64,000 nucleotides of DNA, from NCBI GenBank assembly GCA_963830065.1, contig CAWHLA010000006.1, forward strand, positions 248,001-312,000, in the 5' to 3' direction. Below the pieces are notes generated by a model that saw only the letters and a program-made list of their open reading frames with translations, was not told where the DNA came from and made no database searches. A program made the position numbers and the translations under genes. This DNA comes from JACCZR01 sp963830065 (GTDB lineage Bacteria > Actinomycetota > Thermoleophilia > Solirubrobacterales > Thermoleophilaceae). Below are positions 33,511 to 41,616 of the stretch, piece after piece (position 1 is the first letter of the stretch; each line of letters begins with the position of its first letter).

Positions 33511-34317
33511 ATGCGTGAGGACCGGGTATCGATCGAGGTGGCCGATCACGTGGCCACGGTCACGATGGTCCGCAGCGACAAGCACAACGCCCTGGACAAG
33601 GCCATGTTCGAGTCGGTCGTGGCGGCCGCTGACGAAGTGGGGAGCGAGCGCGGCGTGCGCGCCGTGGTCCTGCGCGGTGAGGGTCCCAGCTTCTGCTCGG
33701 GGCTGGACGTCTCGGTGCTGGGGACCAACGAAGGCATCGGTCCTGACGAGCTCGCCCGCCGTGAGGACCGCGATCTGGGCAACCTCCCGCAGCGCTGTGC
33801 GCTCGCCTGGGCGGCCCTGCCCATGCCGGTCATCGCGGCGGTGCACGGCAACTGCTTCGGCGGCGGGCTTCAGATCGCCCTGGGGGCGGACATCCGCATC
33901 GCAGCGCCGGACGCGAAGCTCTCGGTGCTCGAGGTCAAGTGGGGCTTGGTGCCCGACATGGGCATCACCCAGACCCTGCTCCCGCTGGTCGCGCCCGACG
34001 TCGCCCGGGAGCTGACATTCACCGGGCGGGTGGTGAGCGGCGAGGAGGCGCAGGCGCTCGGACTGGTGACACGCGTGGCCGGCGAACCGCTGGTCGCAGC
34101 ACAGGAGCTGGCCACCGAGATCGCGGGCCGCTCCCCGGACGCGGTCCGCGCCGCGAAGCTGCTCTACCGCGAGGCCCCACGACGGTCGGCGGCCGACGCG
34201 CTGTGGCTGGAGACCGAGCTGCAGACCGGCCTGATCGGCTCGCCCAACCAGATAGCCGCCGTGGTGGCCGGGATGAAGAGGGAGCCGCCGGAGTTCGAGG
34301 ACCCCGGCTCTGGCTAA
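33511..34317 (+). CDS. Enoyl-CoA hydratase/isomerase (crotonase) family protein
   Basis: A 268-aa crotonase: ATVTMVRSDKHNALDKAMFE, VVLRGEGPSFCSGLDVSVLG (oxyanion-hole strand 1), MPVIAAVHGNCFGGGLQIAL (oxyanion hole 2) and GADIRIAAPDAKLSVLEVKW, GLVPDMGITQTLLPLV. The hydratase Glu of the GxP..E..LG position appears as EVKWGLVPDMG, an arrangement typical of CoA isomerases or uncharacterised family members rather than standard enoyl-CoA hydratase. Stop codon TAA at 34315-34317 overlaps the KdpE TAG in the convergent CTAA. Confidence 0.85.
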   Translation: MREDRVSIEVADHVATVTMVRSDKHNALDKAMFESVVAAADEVGSERGVRAVVLRGEGPSFCSGLDVSVLGTNEGIGPDELARREDRDLGNLPQRCALAWAALPMPVIAAVHGNCFGGGLQIALGADIRIAAPDAKLSVLEVKWGLVPDMGITQTLLPLVAPDVARELTFTGRVVSGEEAQALGLVTRVAGEPLVAAQELATEIAGRSPDAVRAAKLLYREAPRRSAADALWLETELQTGLIGSPNQIAAVVAGMKREPPEFEDPGSG

Positions 34318-34994
34318 GCGCCGAGCTGAAAGCGATAGCCCATCCCGGCCTGAGTAATCAGGTAGCGGGGCCGGGAGGCGTCCGGCTCCAGCTTGCGCCG
34401 CAGCTGCGCGACGTACACCCGGAGGTAGTTGGTCTCGGTCTCGTAGGCCGGGCCCCAGACCTCCTGCAGCAGCTGGCGCTGGGAGACGAGCTTGCCCTCG
34501 TTGCGCACCAGCACTTCGAGCACGGCCCACTCGGTCGGCGTCAATTGCACCTGGCCGGCCGGGCCGTACGCGGCCTTCGCAGCCAGGTCGACGGTGAAGT
34601 GCGGCGTCTCGACCGTCGGCGCGTCGGGGCCAGGTGCCGAACGGCGCAACGCCGCCCGCAGCCGAGCGAGCAGCTCGTTCATCCCGAAGGGCTTGGTCAT
34701 GTAGTCGTCCGCGCCCGCGTCGAGCGCGTCGACCTTGTCGCCCTGCCCGACCCTGGCCGACAGGACGATGATCGGAGCGCGTGACCATCCGCGCAGCCCG
34801 CGGATGACCTCGGCCCCGTCAATGTCGGGGAGGCCCAGGTCGAGGATCATCACGTCCGGCGGGTGGCGCGAGGCTTCGGTCAGGGCCTCGGTGCCCGTGG
34901 CCGCCAGCACGACCTCGTAGTCCCGCGCTCTGAGGTTGATCGCGAGCGCCTGTCGCAGCCCCGCCTCGTCCTCGACGATCAGCACCCGGGTCAC
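34314..34994 (-). CDS. kdpE: OmpR/KdpE-type response regulator
   Basis: A 226-aa regulator. Receiver: RVLIVEDEAGLRQALAINLR, phosphoacceptor in DVMILDLGLPDIDG (Asp51 region), Thr/Lys switch residues in IIVLSARVGQGDKV and DDYMTKPFGMNELL. DNA-binding: winged helix LTPTEWAVLEVLVRNEGKLV, QLLQEVWGPAYETETNYLRV, YVAQLRRKLEPDASRPRYLI, the block characteristic of KdpE. GTG overlaps the KdpD stop (GTGA). Expected to respond to potassium limitation or ionic stress. Confidence 0.9.
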   Translation of the reverse strand: MTRVLIVEDEAGLRQALAINLRARDYEVVLAATGTEALTEASRHPPDVMILDLGLPDIDGAEVIRGLRGWSRAPIIVLSARVGQGDKVDALDAGADDYMTKPFGMNELLARLRAALRRSAPGPDAPTVETPHFTVDLAAKAAYGPAGQVQLTPTEWAVLEVLVRNEGKLVSQRQLLQEVWGPAYETETNYLRVYVAQLRRKLEPDASRPRYLITQAGMGYRFQLGA

Positions 34995-36472
34995 CGGGAC
35001 CGCGCGTCCGCCAATGGCAGGCGCAGCCGCATGGTCAGGCCCCCCTCGGGTGACTGGTCGGCTATGAGCTTCCCGCCCATGGCTTCCGTGAGACCGCGGG
35101 ACACCGCCAGCCCGAGCCCGACACCGCCGCCGGCTTGCCTGTCGTCCCGAGCTCGGAAGGGCTCGAACATCCGCTCGCGGAGCTCGTCGGCTACCCCCGG
35201 CCCGTGATCAATGACGAGCACCTTCGCCGCCCGTTCGCCGGCCGTCGCCGACACCTCGACCGGACTGTCCTGCCCGCCGTGACGAAGCGCGTTGTCGAGC
35301 AGATTCGCCATCACCCGCTCGAGCAGGCCCGGGTCGGCCTCGACCAACGGCATGTCGTCGGGCACATCGAGCAGAACCCGGTCCTTGGCCCCGGGCAGCC
35401 CGATGACCGCCGCCGAGACCACCTCGTCCACCGCCACGGCGCGAGTCCGCACCGCAAGCGCGCCGGCCTCCAGGCGACTGGCGTCGAGCAGGTTGGCCAC
35501 GATGGCGTCCAGCCGGTCGGCGGAGGTCTCGATCGTCTCGAGTAGCTCGTCGCGCTGCTCGGGCGTCCACTGGACGTCCTTCTGGCGAAGGCTGCTGACG
35601 CCCGCCTTGACGCCCGCCAGCGGTGTGCGCAGATCGTGGCCGACGGCGGCCAGGAGCGCTGTGCGCTGGCGGTCCGCGCTGGCCAGGTCGCGCGCCTGCC
35701 GTGCTCTCTTGGTGAGCTCCCGGCCCTCGTGGGCCGTCTGCGCAGCGGCTGCGAACGCCTGCAGGAGCCGCCGGTCTTCGGCAAACAGGGCGCGGCCCCG
35801 GCCCACCAACCTCAGGTCGTTCCCCACCGGGAGGTCGAAGCGGAGGGGCGCATCCTGTCCGGTCGCGTGCGTTCCGGCCCGGTCGACATCGCTCCAAGTG
35901 TCGCTCGGCACGTCCCGCGCTATCAGTGCCACCGACTCCATGCCGAACACCTCGCGGGCCCGCTCGAGCACGCCGTGGAGGCTCTCGTCGTCCCGCAACC
36001 CGGGACCGGCAAGCGACGACAGGGTCTCGGCCTGAGTGGCTGCCAGCGCGACCGCGCGCCCGCGCCGGGAGGCGACCTCGATCGCTCCGCTGACGGCTAT
36101 CGCCACGACGAGGAACACCGCGAGCGCGAGGAGCTGCTCGCCTTGGGAGATCTCGAACGTGTGCAACGGGCGGACGAAGAACCAGTTCGTCAGCCCGGCC
36201 GCGAAGATGGCCGACGGAATCGCAACCACCAGCCCGCCCACGGCCGCGATGATCACCACCGCGAGCAGATAGAGCATCATGTCGCTCTCCAGCGAGAGCG
36301 TGCCGCGTGCCTGGGCGAGCAGGACGGTCAGGAGTGGCAGGCCGAGCACCGCCAGTGCGCCACCAGCCAAGCGGCGGCGGCGCCCAAGCCCACCCTTCGC
36401 CCTCGGGACGGCTTCGACGGGGTCGCCGATCAGATCCTCGGCTCGGACGTAGGTAACGGGGGGAGCGCTCAT
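34991..36472 (-). CDS. kdpD: KdpD-like sensor histidine kinase lacking the N-terminal KdpD/Usp domains
   Basis: A 493-aa kinase starting near the membrane region: a DUF4118 four-helix unit (LAVLGLPLLTVLLAQARGTL, MMLYLLAVVIIAAVGGLVVA, IPSAIFAAGLTNWFFVRPLH, LLALAVFLVVAIAVSGAIEV), a GAF-like linker, HisKA with AAVGHDLRTPLAGVKAGVSS (His279), and HATPase with VMANLLDNALRHG, IDHGPGVADELRERMFEPF and GGGVGLGLAVSRGL. Full KdpD proteins have about 370 more residues before the membrane unit; these are absent. ATG overlaps the upstream permease stop (ATGA). Confidence 0.9.
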   Translation of the reverse strand: MSAPPVTYVRAEDLIGDPVEAVPRAKGGLGRRRRLAGGALAVLGLPLLTVLLAQARGTLSLESDMMLYLLAVVIIAAVGGLVVAIPSAIFAAGLTNWFFVRPLHTFEISQGEQLLALAVFLVVAIAVSGAIEVASRRGRAVALAATQAETLSSLAGPGLRDDESLHGVLERAREVFGMESVALIARDVPSDTWSDVDRAGTHATGQDAPLRFDLPVGNDLRLVGRGRALFAEDRRLLQAFAAAAQTAHEGRELTKRARQARDLASADRQRTALLAAVGHDLRTPLAGVKAGVSSLRQKDVQWTPEQRDELLETIETSADRLDAIVANLLDASRLEAGALAVRTRAVAVDEVVSAAVIGLPGAKDRVLLDVPDDMPLVEADPGLLERVMANLLDNALRHGGQDSPVEVSATAGERAAKVLVIDHGPGVADELRERMFEPFRARDDRQAGGGVGLGLAVSRGLTEAMGGKLIADQSPEGGLTMRLRLPLADARSR

Positions 36473-38376
36473 CGCTGGTCCCCGCCCAGCTGCCACGGCA
36501 CGCTCGTAACCGTCACGGACGGCTCGAACAGGAGCCGCGCCTTCAGCCGAAGTGCGCTCTGGTTGTGCAGCAGTTGCTCCCACCAGCGGGGGACGACGTA
36601 CTCGGGAATGATGACGGAGATCACGCCGTCCGGGTGATCTCTCCGCAACTGCCGCACAAACCGGACCACCGGCCGGACGGTCTCCCGGTAGGGAGACTCC
36701 AACACGACGAGCGGGACCGGCACCCCGCGCTCCTCCCACTCGCGGGGGAGCGGGTCGTCCGAGCCCTCGGCCGCGACCTTCAAGGCCACCAGCGACGCGG
36801 GTTGTGTTGCTTGCGCGAACGCAAGAGCGCGCAGCGCGGGCGCCTGGAGCCGAGACACCAGCACCACCGCGTGGACCTGGGCCGGCAGATCGACGCCCGC
36901 GGGGTCGGGAGCCAGGGCTCGAGCAATCGACTGGTAGTGGCGGTGGATCCCCTTCATCAGCAGGAACACCAGCGGCGTCGCCACCACCACGATCCATGCG
37001 CCGGCGGTGAACTTGGTCAGCAGCACGATCAGGAAGACCACGCCCGTGGCGACCGCGCCCGCGGCGTTGATCGCCTGGCGCCGACGGGCACCTCGCCGAG
37101 CCGCCGGCTCGAGCCCGGGCAGCTCGCGTTGCCAGTGGCGGACCATGCCGGCCTGACTGAGGGTGAAGGACAGGAACACGCCGAGGATGTAGAGCTGGAT
37201 CAGCCGGGTGACCTCGGCGTCGAACGCGACGATCAAGGCTCCCGCCACCAGCGCCAGCAACACGATGCCGTTGGAGAAGACGAGCCGGTCGCCGCGGTTT
37301 GCGAGCTGGTGCGGTAGGTGCTCGTGGCGCCCGAGGAGGGAGGCCAGCACCGGGAAGCCGTTGTAGGCCGTGTTCGCCGCCAGGACCAGGATCGCGGCGG
37401 TGAAGCCCTGGAGGAGGAAGAAGGGAACGGTCTCCCCGAAGGTCGCCAGGCCAATCTGGCTCAGCGCCGTCCGCTGCGCCTCGCCGTGGAATCCGACGAG
37501 GGCCGAGGGGTCCTCGGCCATGTGAACGTGCGACAGGAGCGCGAGGGCCGTTATGCCGGCGAACATCGTTACCGCGAGCCCGCCCATGATCGCGAGCGTC
37601 GCCGCCGCGTTGCGGCTGCGGTCCGGGCGGAAGGCCGGGACGCCGTTGGAGACGGCCTCCACCCCGGTCAGGGCCGTGCACCCCGAGGCGAACGCCCGCA
37701 GCACCAGGAACACAGTCAGGGCGCCCCCGGTCTCGGCTGTCGCCCGGAGGTGGTACCCCGCGCTCTCGGCGGTGATCCCCGAGCCCAGCGCGACCTTGGC
37801 GAAGGCCACGGCCAGCAGCACGTAGATGATCGCCACGAACCCGTAGGTCGGCAGCGCGAAGGCGCGCCCGGATTCCTTGACCCCGCGGAGGTTCACGACG
37901 GTGAGGAGGGCGACGAAGCCGAGGGAGAGGCCAACGGCGTGCGGGGCGAGGGACGGGATCGCGCTGGTGATCGCCGCGACACCGGCCACCACCGAGACGG
38001 CCACGGTCAGCACGTAGTCGACCAAGAGCGCCGAGGCCGCCACCAGCGAGGCGTTCTCGCCCAGGTTCTCGCGGCTCACCGTGTATGCGCCGCCTCCATT
38101 GGGATAGGCGAAGCACGTCTGGCGGTACGAGGCCACCACGATCACCAGCAGGCCGATCACTGCGGCGGCGAGCCAGGGGGTCAGGTGCAGCAGCGCGAGG
38201 CCGCCCAGGCCCAGCACGAGCACCATCTGCTCCGTGGCGTAGGCGACCGACGACAGCGGATCCGAGCAGAAGACGGGCAGGGCAAGCCGCTTGGGCAGGA
38301 GCGTGTCCCCCACCCGATCGCTACGCAGGGGGCGGCCGAGAAAGAGGCGGCTGACGGTGCCGGCCGGGCTGGCCAT
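36469..38376 (-). CDS. KimA-like APC-superfamily potassium permease
   Basis: A 635-aa membrane protein with about 12 helices in residues 25-480 and a cytosolic tail of about 150. Core: LALPVFCSDPLSSVAYATEQ, AYPNGGGAYTVSRENLGENA, ASGCTALTGVEAVSNGVPAF, AANTAYNGFPVLASLLGRHE, HLPHQLANRGDRLVFSNGIV, VTRLIQLYILGVFLSFTLSQ. This is the YdaO/KimA subfamily, high-affinity K+:H+ symporters controlled by c-di-AMP in firmicutes. The tail (HAVVLVSRLQAPALRALAFA, WWEQLLHNQSALRLKARLLF) matches the KimA cytosolic domain. It is the first gene of a three-gene operon with kdpD and kdpE. No c-di-AMP riboswitch is recognised in the 120-nt leader gap. Confidence 0.85.
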   Translation of the reverse strand: MASPAGTVSRLFLGRPLRSDRVGDTLLPKRLALPVFCSDPLSSVAYATEQMVLVLGLGGLALLHLTPWLAAAVIGLLVIVVASYRQTCFAYPNGGGAYTVSRENLGENASLVAASALLVDYVLTVAVSVVAGVAAITSAIPSLAPHAVGLSLGFVALLTVVNLRGVKESGRAFALPTYGFVAIIYVLLAVAFAKVALGSGITAESAGYHLRATAETGGALTVFLVLRAFASGCTALTGVEAVSNGVPAFRPDRSRNAAATLAIMGGLAVTMFAGITALALLSHVHMAEDPSALVGFHGEAQRTALSQIGLATFGETVPFFLLQGFTAAILVLAANTAYNGFPVLASLLGRHEHLPHQLANRGDRLVFSNGIVLLALVAGALIVAFDAEVTRLIQLYILGVFLSFTLSQAGMVRHWQRELPGLEPAARRGARRRQAINAAGAVATGVVFLIVLLTKFTAGAWIVVVATPLVFLLMKGIHRHYQSIARALAPDPAGVDLPAQVHAVVLVSRLQAPALRALAFAQATQPASLVALKVAAEGSDDPLPREWEERGVPVPLVVLESPYRETVRPVVRFVRQLRRDHPDGVISVIIPEYVVPRWWEQLLHNQSALRLKARLLFEPSVTVTSVPWQLGGDQR

Positions 38377-38496
38377 GTCCCCGTTGTAGACCCGTCCGCG
38401 CGCGCGAACGCGCGTCTTGACGAAGCCCTAACGCCGAGGGCGTGAATCCTGACGCCGCGCTGATGCGCAGCCAGCCGCGGCGGCGGATCTACCCGC
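38377..38496. other. 120-nt gap upstream of the kimA-like gene
   Basis: Contains a palindromic stem CGCGCG-AA-CGCGCG at 38401-38414, 25 nt before the kimA-like ATG, and a small ACGCC/GGCGT hairpin at 38432-38443. Neither is followed by a T run. No convincing -10 or riboswitch core was found. Confidence 0.4.
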
Positions 38497-39951
38497 TTAC
38501 AGGTTGACCGCTACGTACTTCGTCTCGAGGTACTCGGCGATGCCCTCGTTGCCGCCCTCGCGGCCGATGCCGGACTGCTTCCAGCCGCCGAACGGGGCGC
38601 CGGCGTTCGAGACCAGGCCCTGGTTGAGGCCGATCATCCCGGTCTCCAGGTTCTCGCACACGCGGAAGGCGCGCTTGAGGTCGTTGGTGTAGACGTAGGC
38701 GACCAGGCCGAACTCGGTGTCGTTCGCGGAGGCCACCGCCTCGTCCTCGTCGGAGAAGCCCTTCACCGGGGCGACCGGGCCGAAGATCTCCTCCTTGAGG
38801 AGGTTGGCGTCGTCGGGGATGTCGCTGAGCACGGTGGGCTCGTAGAAGTAGCCATTGCCGTCCACGCGTGAGCCGCCCACCACCGTGGCTGCGCCCTTGC
38901 CGGTCGCGTCGTCCACGAGCTCGGCGACCTTGGTGCGCTGGTCGTCGTCGATCAGCGGGCCGACCTCGACGCCCTCCTCGGTGCCGCGGCCGACCTTCAT
39001 CGCGCCCATCCGCTCGCCGAGCTTGGTGGCGAACTCGTCGGCCACCCCGTCGGCAACGTGGAAGCGGTTGGCCGAGGTGCACGCCTCGCCCACGTTGCGC
39101 ATCTTGGCGATCATCGCCCCCTCGACTGCGGCCTCCACGTCAGCGTCGTCGAAGATGAGGAAGGGCGCGTTGCCGCCCAGCTCCATCGAGGTCTTGAGGA
39201 TGTTCTGGGAGGCCTGCTCCATCAGGCTGCGACCCACCTCGGTCGACCCGGTGAAGGTCAGCTTGCGCAGGCGCGGATCCTCGATCAGCGGCCCCATCGT
39301 GGCGCCCGACGAGGAGCTGGTTATCACGTTCAGCACGCCGGGCGGCAGCCCGGACTCGTGCATGATCTCGGCGAGAGCGAGCATCGACAGCGGGGTCTGC
39401 TGCGCCGGCTTGATCACCATCGTGCAGCCGGCGGCCACGGCCGGCCCGATCTTGCGCGTCCCCATGGCCGTGGGGAAGTTCCAGGGGGTGATCATCAGGC
39501 AGGGACCGATCGGCTGGCGCATGACCAGCACGCGGCCCGACCCGTTGCCGGCGGTCTTGTAGTAGCCGTCCATCCGCAGCGCCTCGCCGGCGAACCAGCG
39601 GAAGAACTCGCTCGCGTAGGCGATCTCACCCTTGGACTCGGTGACCGTCTTGCCCATCTCGAGGGTCATCAGCAGCGCTAGGTCCTCGACGCGCTCGTTG
39701 AGGGTCTCGTAGGCCTTCTGGAGGATCGTGCTGCGCGTGTTGGGAGGCGTCGCGGCCCACTCCTCCTGCGCATCGGTGGCGGCGGTCAGGGCCGCCTTGG
39801 CGTCATCGGCGGTTCCGTCGGCCACCTCGGTGAGCGCCTCGCCGGTGGAGGGGTCCTCGATGGAGAGCTTCTCACTGCCGCTGCCGTCCTGCCACTCGCC
39901 GCCGATCCACAGCTGCTTGGGGACGTTCTCGACTACCGACTGCTCGCTCAT
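38497..39951 (-). CDS. gabD: Succinate-semialdehyde dehydrogenase (NAD(P)+)
   Basis: A 484-aa aldehyde dehydrogenase of the GabD type oxidising succinic semialdehyde to succinate. PIGPCLMITPWNFPTAMGTR, KIGPAVAAGCTMVIKPAQQT, LTFTGSTEVGRSLMEQASQN, catalytic Glu in TSMELGGNAPFLIFDDADVE and catalytic Cys in NVGEACTSANRFHVADGVAD, then EEIFGPVAPVKGFSDEDEAV. Substrate class follows from the GabD-like FPTAMGTRKIGPAVAAG stretch and from context. The ATG overlaps the stop of the upstream TPP-dependent enzyme (ATGA), so the two are made together. Confidence 0.9.
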   Translation of the reverse strand: MSEQSVVENVPKQLWIGGEWQDGSGSEKLSIEDPSTGEALTEVADGTADDAKAALTAATDAQEEWAATPPNTRSTILQKAYETLNERVEDLALLMTLEMGKTVTESKGEIAYASEFFRWFAGEALRMDGYYKTAGNGSGRVLVMRQPIGPCLMITPWNFPTAMGTRKIGPAVAAGCTMVIKPAQQTPLSMLALAEIMHESGLPPGVLNVITSSSSGATMGPLIEDPRLRKLTFTGSTEVGRSLMEQASQNILKTSMELGGNAPFLIFDDADVEAAVEGAMIAKMRNVGEACTSANRFHVADGVADEFATKLGERMGAMKVGRGTEEGVEVGPLIDDDQRTKVAELVDDATGKGAATVVGGSRVDGNGYFYEPTVLSDIPDDANLLKEEIFGPVAPVKGFSDEDEAVASANDTEFGLVAYVYTNDLKRAFRVCENLETGMIGLNQGLVSNAGAPFGGWKQSGIGREGGNEGIAEYLETKYVAVNL

Positions 39952-41594
39952 GTCGCCACCGTCTCTGTACCCAGCTCCTCGGAGATCGCCACGTCGATCG
40001 AGTAGTCGATCGGCAGCACCACGAGGGTGGGGCCGTCGTGGGCCAGGGCGTCTTGCAGGCGGCGGGGGAAGTCCTCGGCCGACTCGCAGCGCCAGGCGGG
40101 CAGGCCGAAGGACTCGGCGAGCTTCACGAAGTCGGGGTTCGTGAAGTCGACGCCGAAGTGCTCGCCGAACTTCTTGTCCTGCTTCCAGACGATCGAGCCG
40201 TACTGCTTGTTCTCCCACACGACGTTCACGAACGAGGTGCGCATGCGCTTGGCCGTCTCCAGCTCCTGGAAGTTCATGAGGAAGCCGCCGTCGCCGTTGA
40301 CGGTGATCACGTTGCGGTCCGGGTGGACGAGCTTGGCCGCGATCGCTGCGGGCAGCGCGAAGCCCATCCCCGCCAGGCCGTTGGCGATGATGCACGTGTT
40401 CGGCTCGTGGGCCGGGTACATGCGCCCGATCCACAGCTTGTGCAGGCCGACGTCGGAGATGAGGATGTCCTCGTCGCCCAGCGCCTTGCGGATCTCGTAC
40501 AGCGCGCGCGGGGGCTGCATCGGGAAGGCGTCGTCGTCCTTGGCTGCCTCGAGGCGGCCCATCACCACGTCGCGCAGGCGCGAGGAGCCGCCGCCCGGGC
40601 CGAGCCCGGTGCACTCGTGGGTGAGGCGGGTGAGGATCCGCGTGATGTCGCCCACCAGGTCGACCTCGGTGATGAAGTGCTCGTCCACCTCGACGGGCAC
40701 GGTGTCGATGTAGACGATCTGCTTGTCGCGGTCGGAGTTCCAGTGGTCGGGTGAGTGCTCGACCAGGTCGAATCCGATCGCGATGACCACGTCGGCCTCG
40801 TCGAAGCCGGCCATGTCGTAGTCGCCGGCCTGGAGGCCGACGGCACCCAGGGCGTTGTCGCCCCGGCTGTCCACCAGGCCCTTGCCCATGAACGTCTCGG
40901 CCACGGCGATGCCGGTGTTCTCGGAGAACTCCCGCAGTGCCGGGGCGGCGCCCACCCGCACGGCTCCGTTGCCGGCCAGGATGATCGGCGAGTTGGCGTT
41001 GCGGATCACCTCCGCGGCCCGCATGATCTCCTCGCCGGAGGGCTCGGGGTGGCGGCGGCGCTCGCTGACCGGCAGCGGGCTCGCGTCGATCTCGTCCTCC
41101 ATCACGTCCTCGGGGATCTCGATGTGAGTGGGCCCCGGCTTCTGTTGCTGGGCGAGCTTGAAGGCCTTGCGGACCACCTCCGGGATGATGCGCGGGTTGT
41201 TCAGCCGCGCGTTCCACTTCACGATCGGCCGCAGCACGCTGAGGATGTCGATGTACTGGTGGGACTCCTTGTGCATCCGCTCCAGGTCGCCCTGGCCGGT
41301 GAGGGCCACCAGCGGGGCGGAGTCCAGGTAGGCGTCGGCGATCGGAGTGGTGAGGTTCATCGCCCCCGGACCCAGCGTGCCCAGGCACACCCCGGCGCGC
41401 CCGGTCAGCCGCCCGTAGACGTCGGCCATGTAGGCCCCGCCCTGCTCGTGGCGAACGGGCACGAACTCGATCTCCGAACGCGACAGCGACTCGTTGAGGT
41501 CGACTGTCTCCTCACCAGGGATCCCGAAGACGTGCCGCACGCCTTCGTTCTCCAGGCATTCGACGAATAGATCGGAAGCCTTGCGCTTGGACAC
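39948..41594 (-). CDS. TPP-dependent decarboxylase annotated as acetolactate synthase-like
   Basis: A 548-aa thiamine-diphosphate enzyme with the three-domain layout of acetolactate synthase. The Pyr domain has ECLENEGVRHVFGIPGEETV and EFVPVRHEQGGAYMADVYGR with the activating Glu; the TPP motif is VNGDGGFLMNFQELETAKRM (GDG..NF). Instead of IlvB-type partners (no IlvN regulatory gene) it is coupled by ATGA to a succinate-semialdehyde dehydrogenase. In the cyanobacterium Synechococcus sp. PCC 7002 an analogous ALS-like/SSADH pair is a 2-oxoglutarate decarboxylase bypass of the TCA cycle. GTG start with TAGTGT 8 nt upstream. Confidence 0.85.
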   Translation of the reverse strand: MSKRKASDLFVECLENEGVRHVFGIPGEETVDLNESLSRSEIEFVPVRHEQGGAYMADVYGRLTGRAGVCLGTLGPGAMNLTTPIADAYLDSAPLVALTGQGDLERMHKESHQYIDILSVLRPIVKWNARLNNPRIIPEVVRKAFKLAQQQKPGPTHIEIPEDVMEDEIDASPLPVSERRRHPEPSGEEIMRAAEVIRNANSPIILAGNGAVRVGAAPALREFSENTGIAVAETFMGKGLVDSRGDNALGAVGLQAGDYDMAGFDEADVVIAIGFDLVEHSPDHWNSDRDKQIVYIDTVPVEVDEHFITEVDLVGDITRILTRLTHECTGLGPGGGSSRLRDVVMGRLEAAKDDDAFPMQPPRALYEIRKALGDEDILISDVGLHKLWIGRMYPAHEPNTCIIANGLAGMGFALPAAIAAKLVHPDRNVITVNGDGGFLMNFQELETAKRMRTSFVNVVWENKQYGSIVWKQDKKFGEHFGVDFTNPDFVKLAESFGLPAWRCESAEDFPRRLQDALAHDGPTLVVLPIDYSIDVAISEELGTETVAT

Positions 41595-41602
41595 GGCGCG
41601 GC

Positions 41603-41608
41603 ACACTA
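41603..41608 (-). promoter_or_regulatory. Leaderless-type -10 for the TPP-enzyme/SSADH operon
   Basis: TAGTGT, 8-nt spacer, GTG at 41594; inside the 22-nt gap that separates this operon from the divergent hydrolase-cyclase. Confidence 0.55.
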
Positions 41609-41616
41609 CCTCTTGT

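Noticed and set aside
34991..38116. Single 1041-aa KdpD reading through from the permease gene
   Set aside because: The upstream part is an out-of-frame shadow of the permease; the real kinase starts at the ATG overlapping the permease stop.
38377..38496. c-di-AMP (ydaO) riboswitch before the kimA-like gene
   Set aside because: The gap is only 120 nt and contains none of the conserved core I would expect; just GC palindromes.
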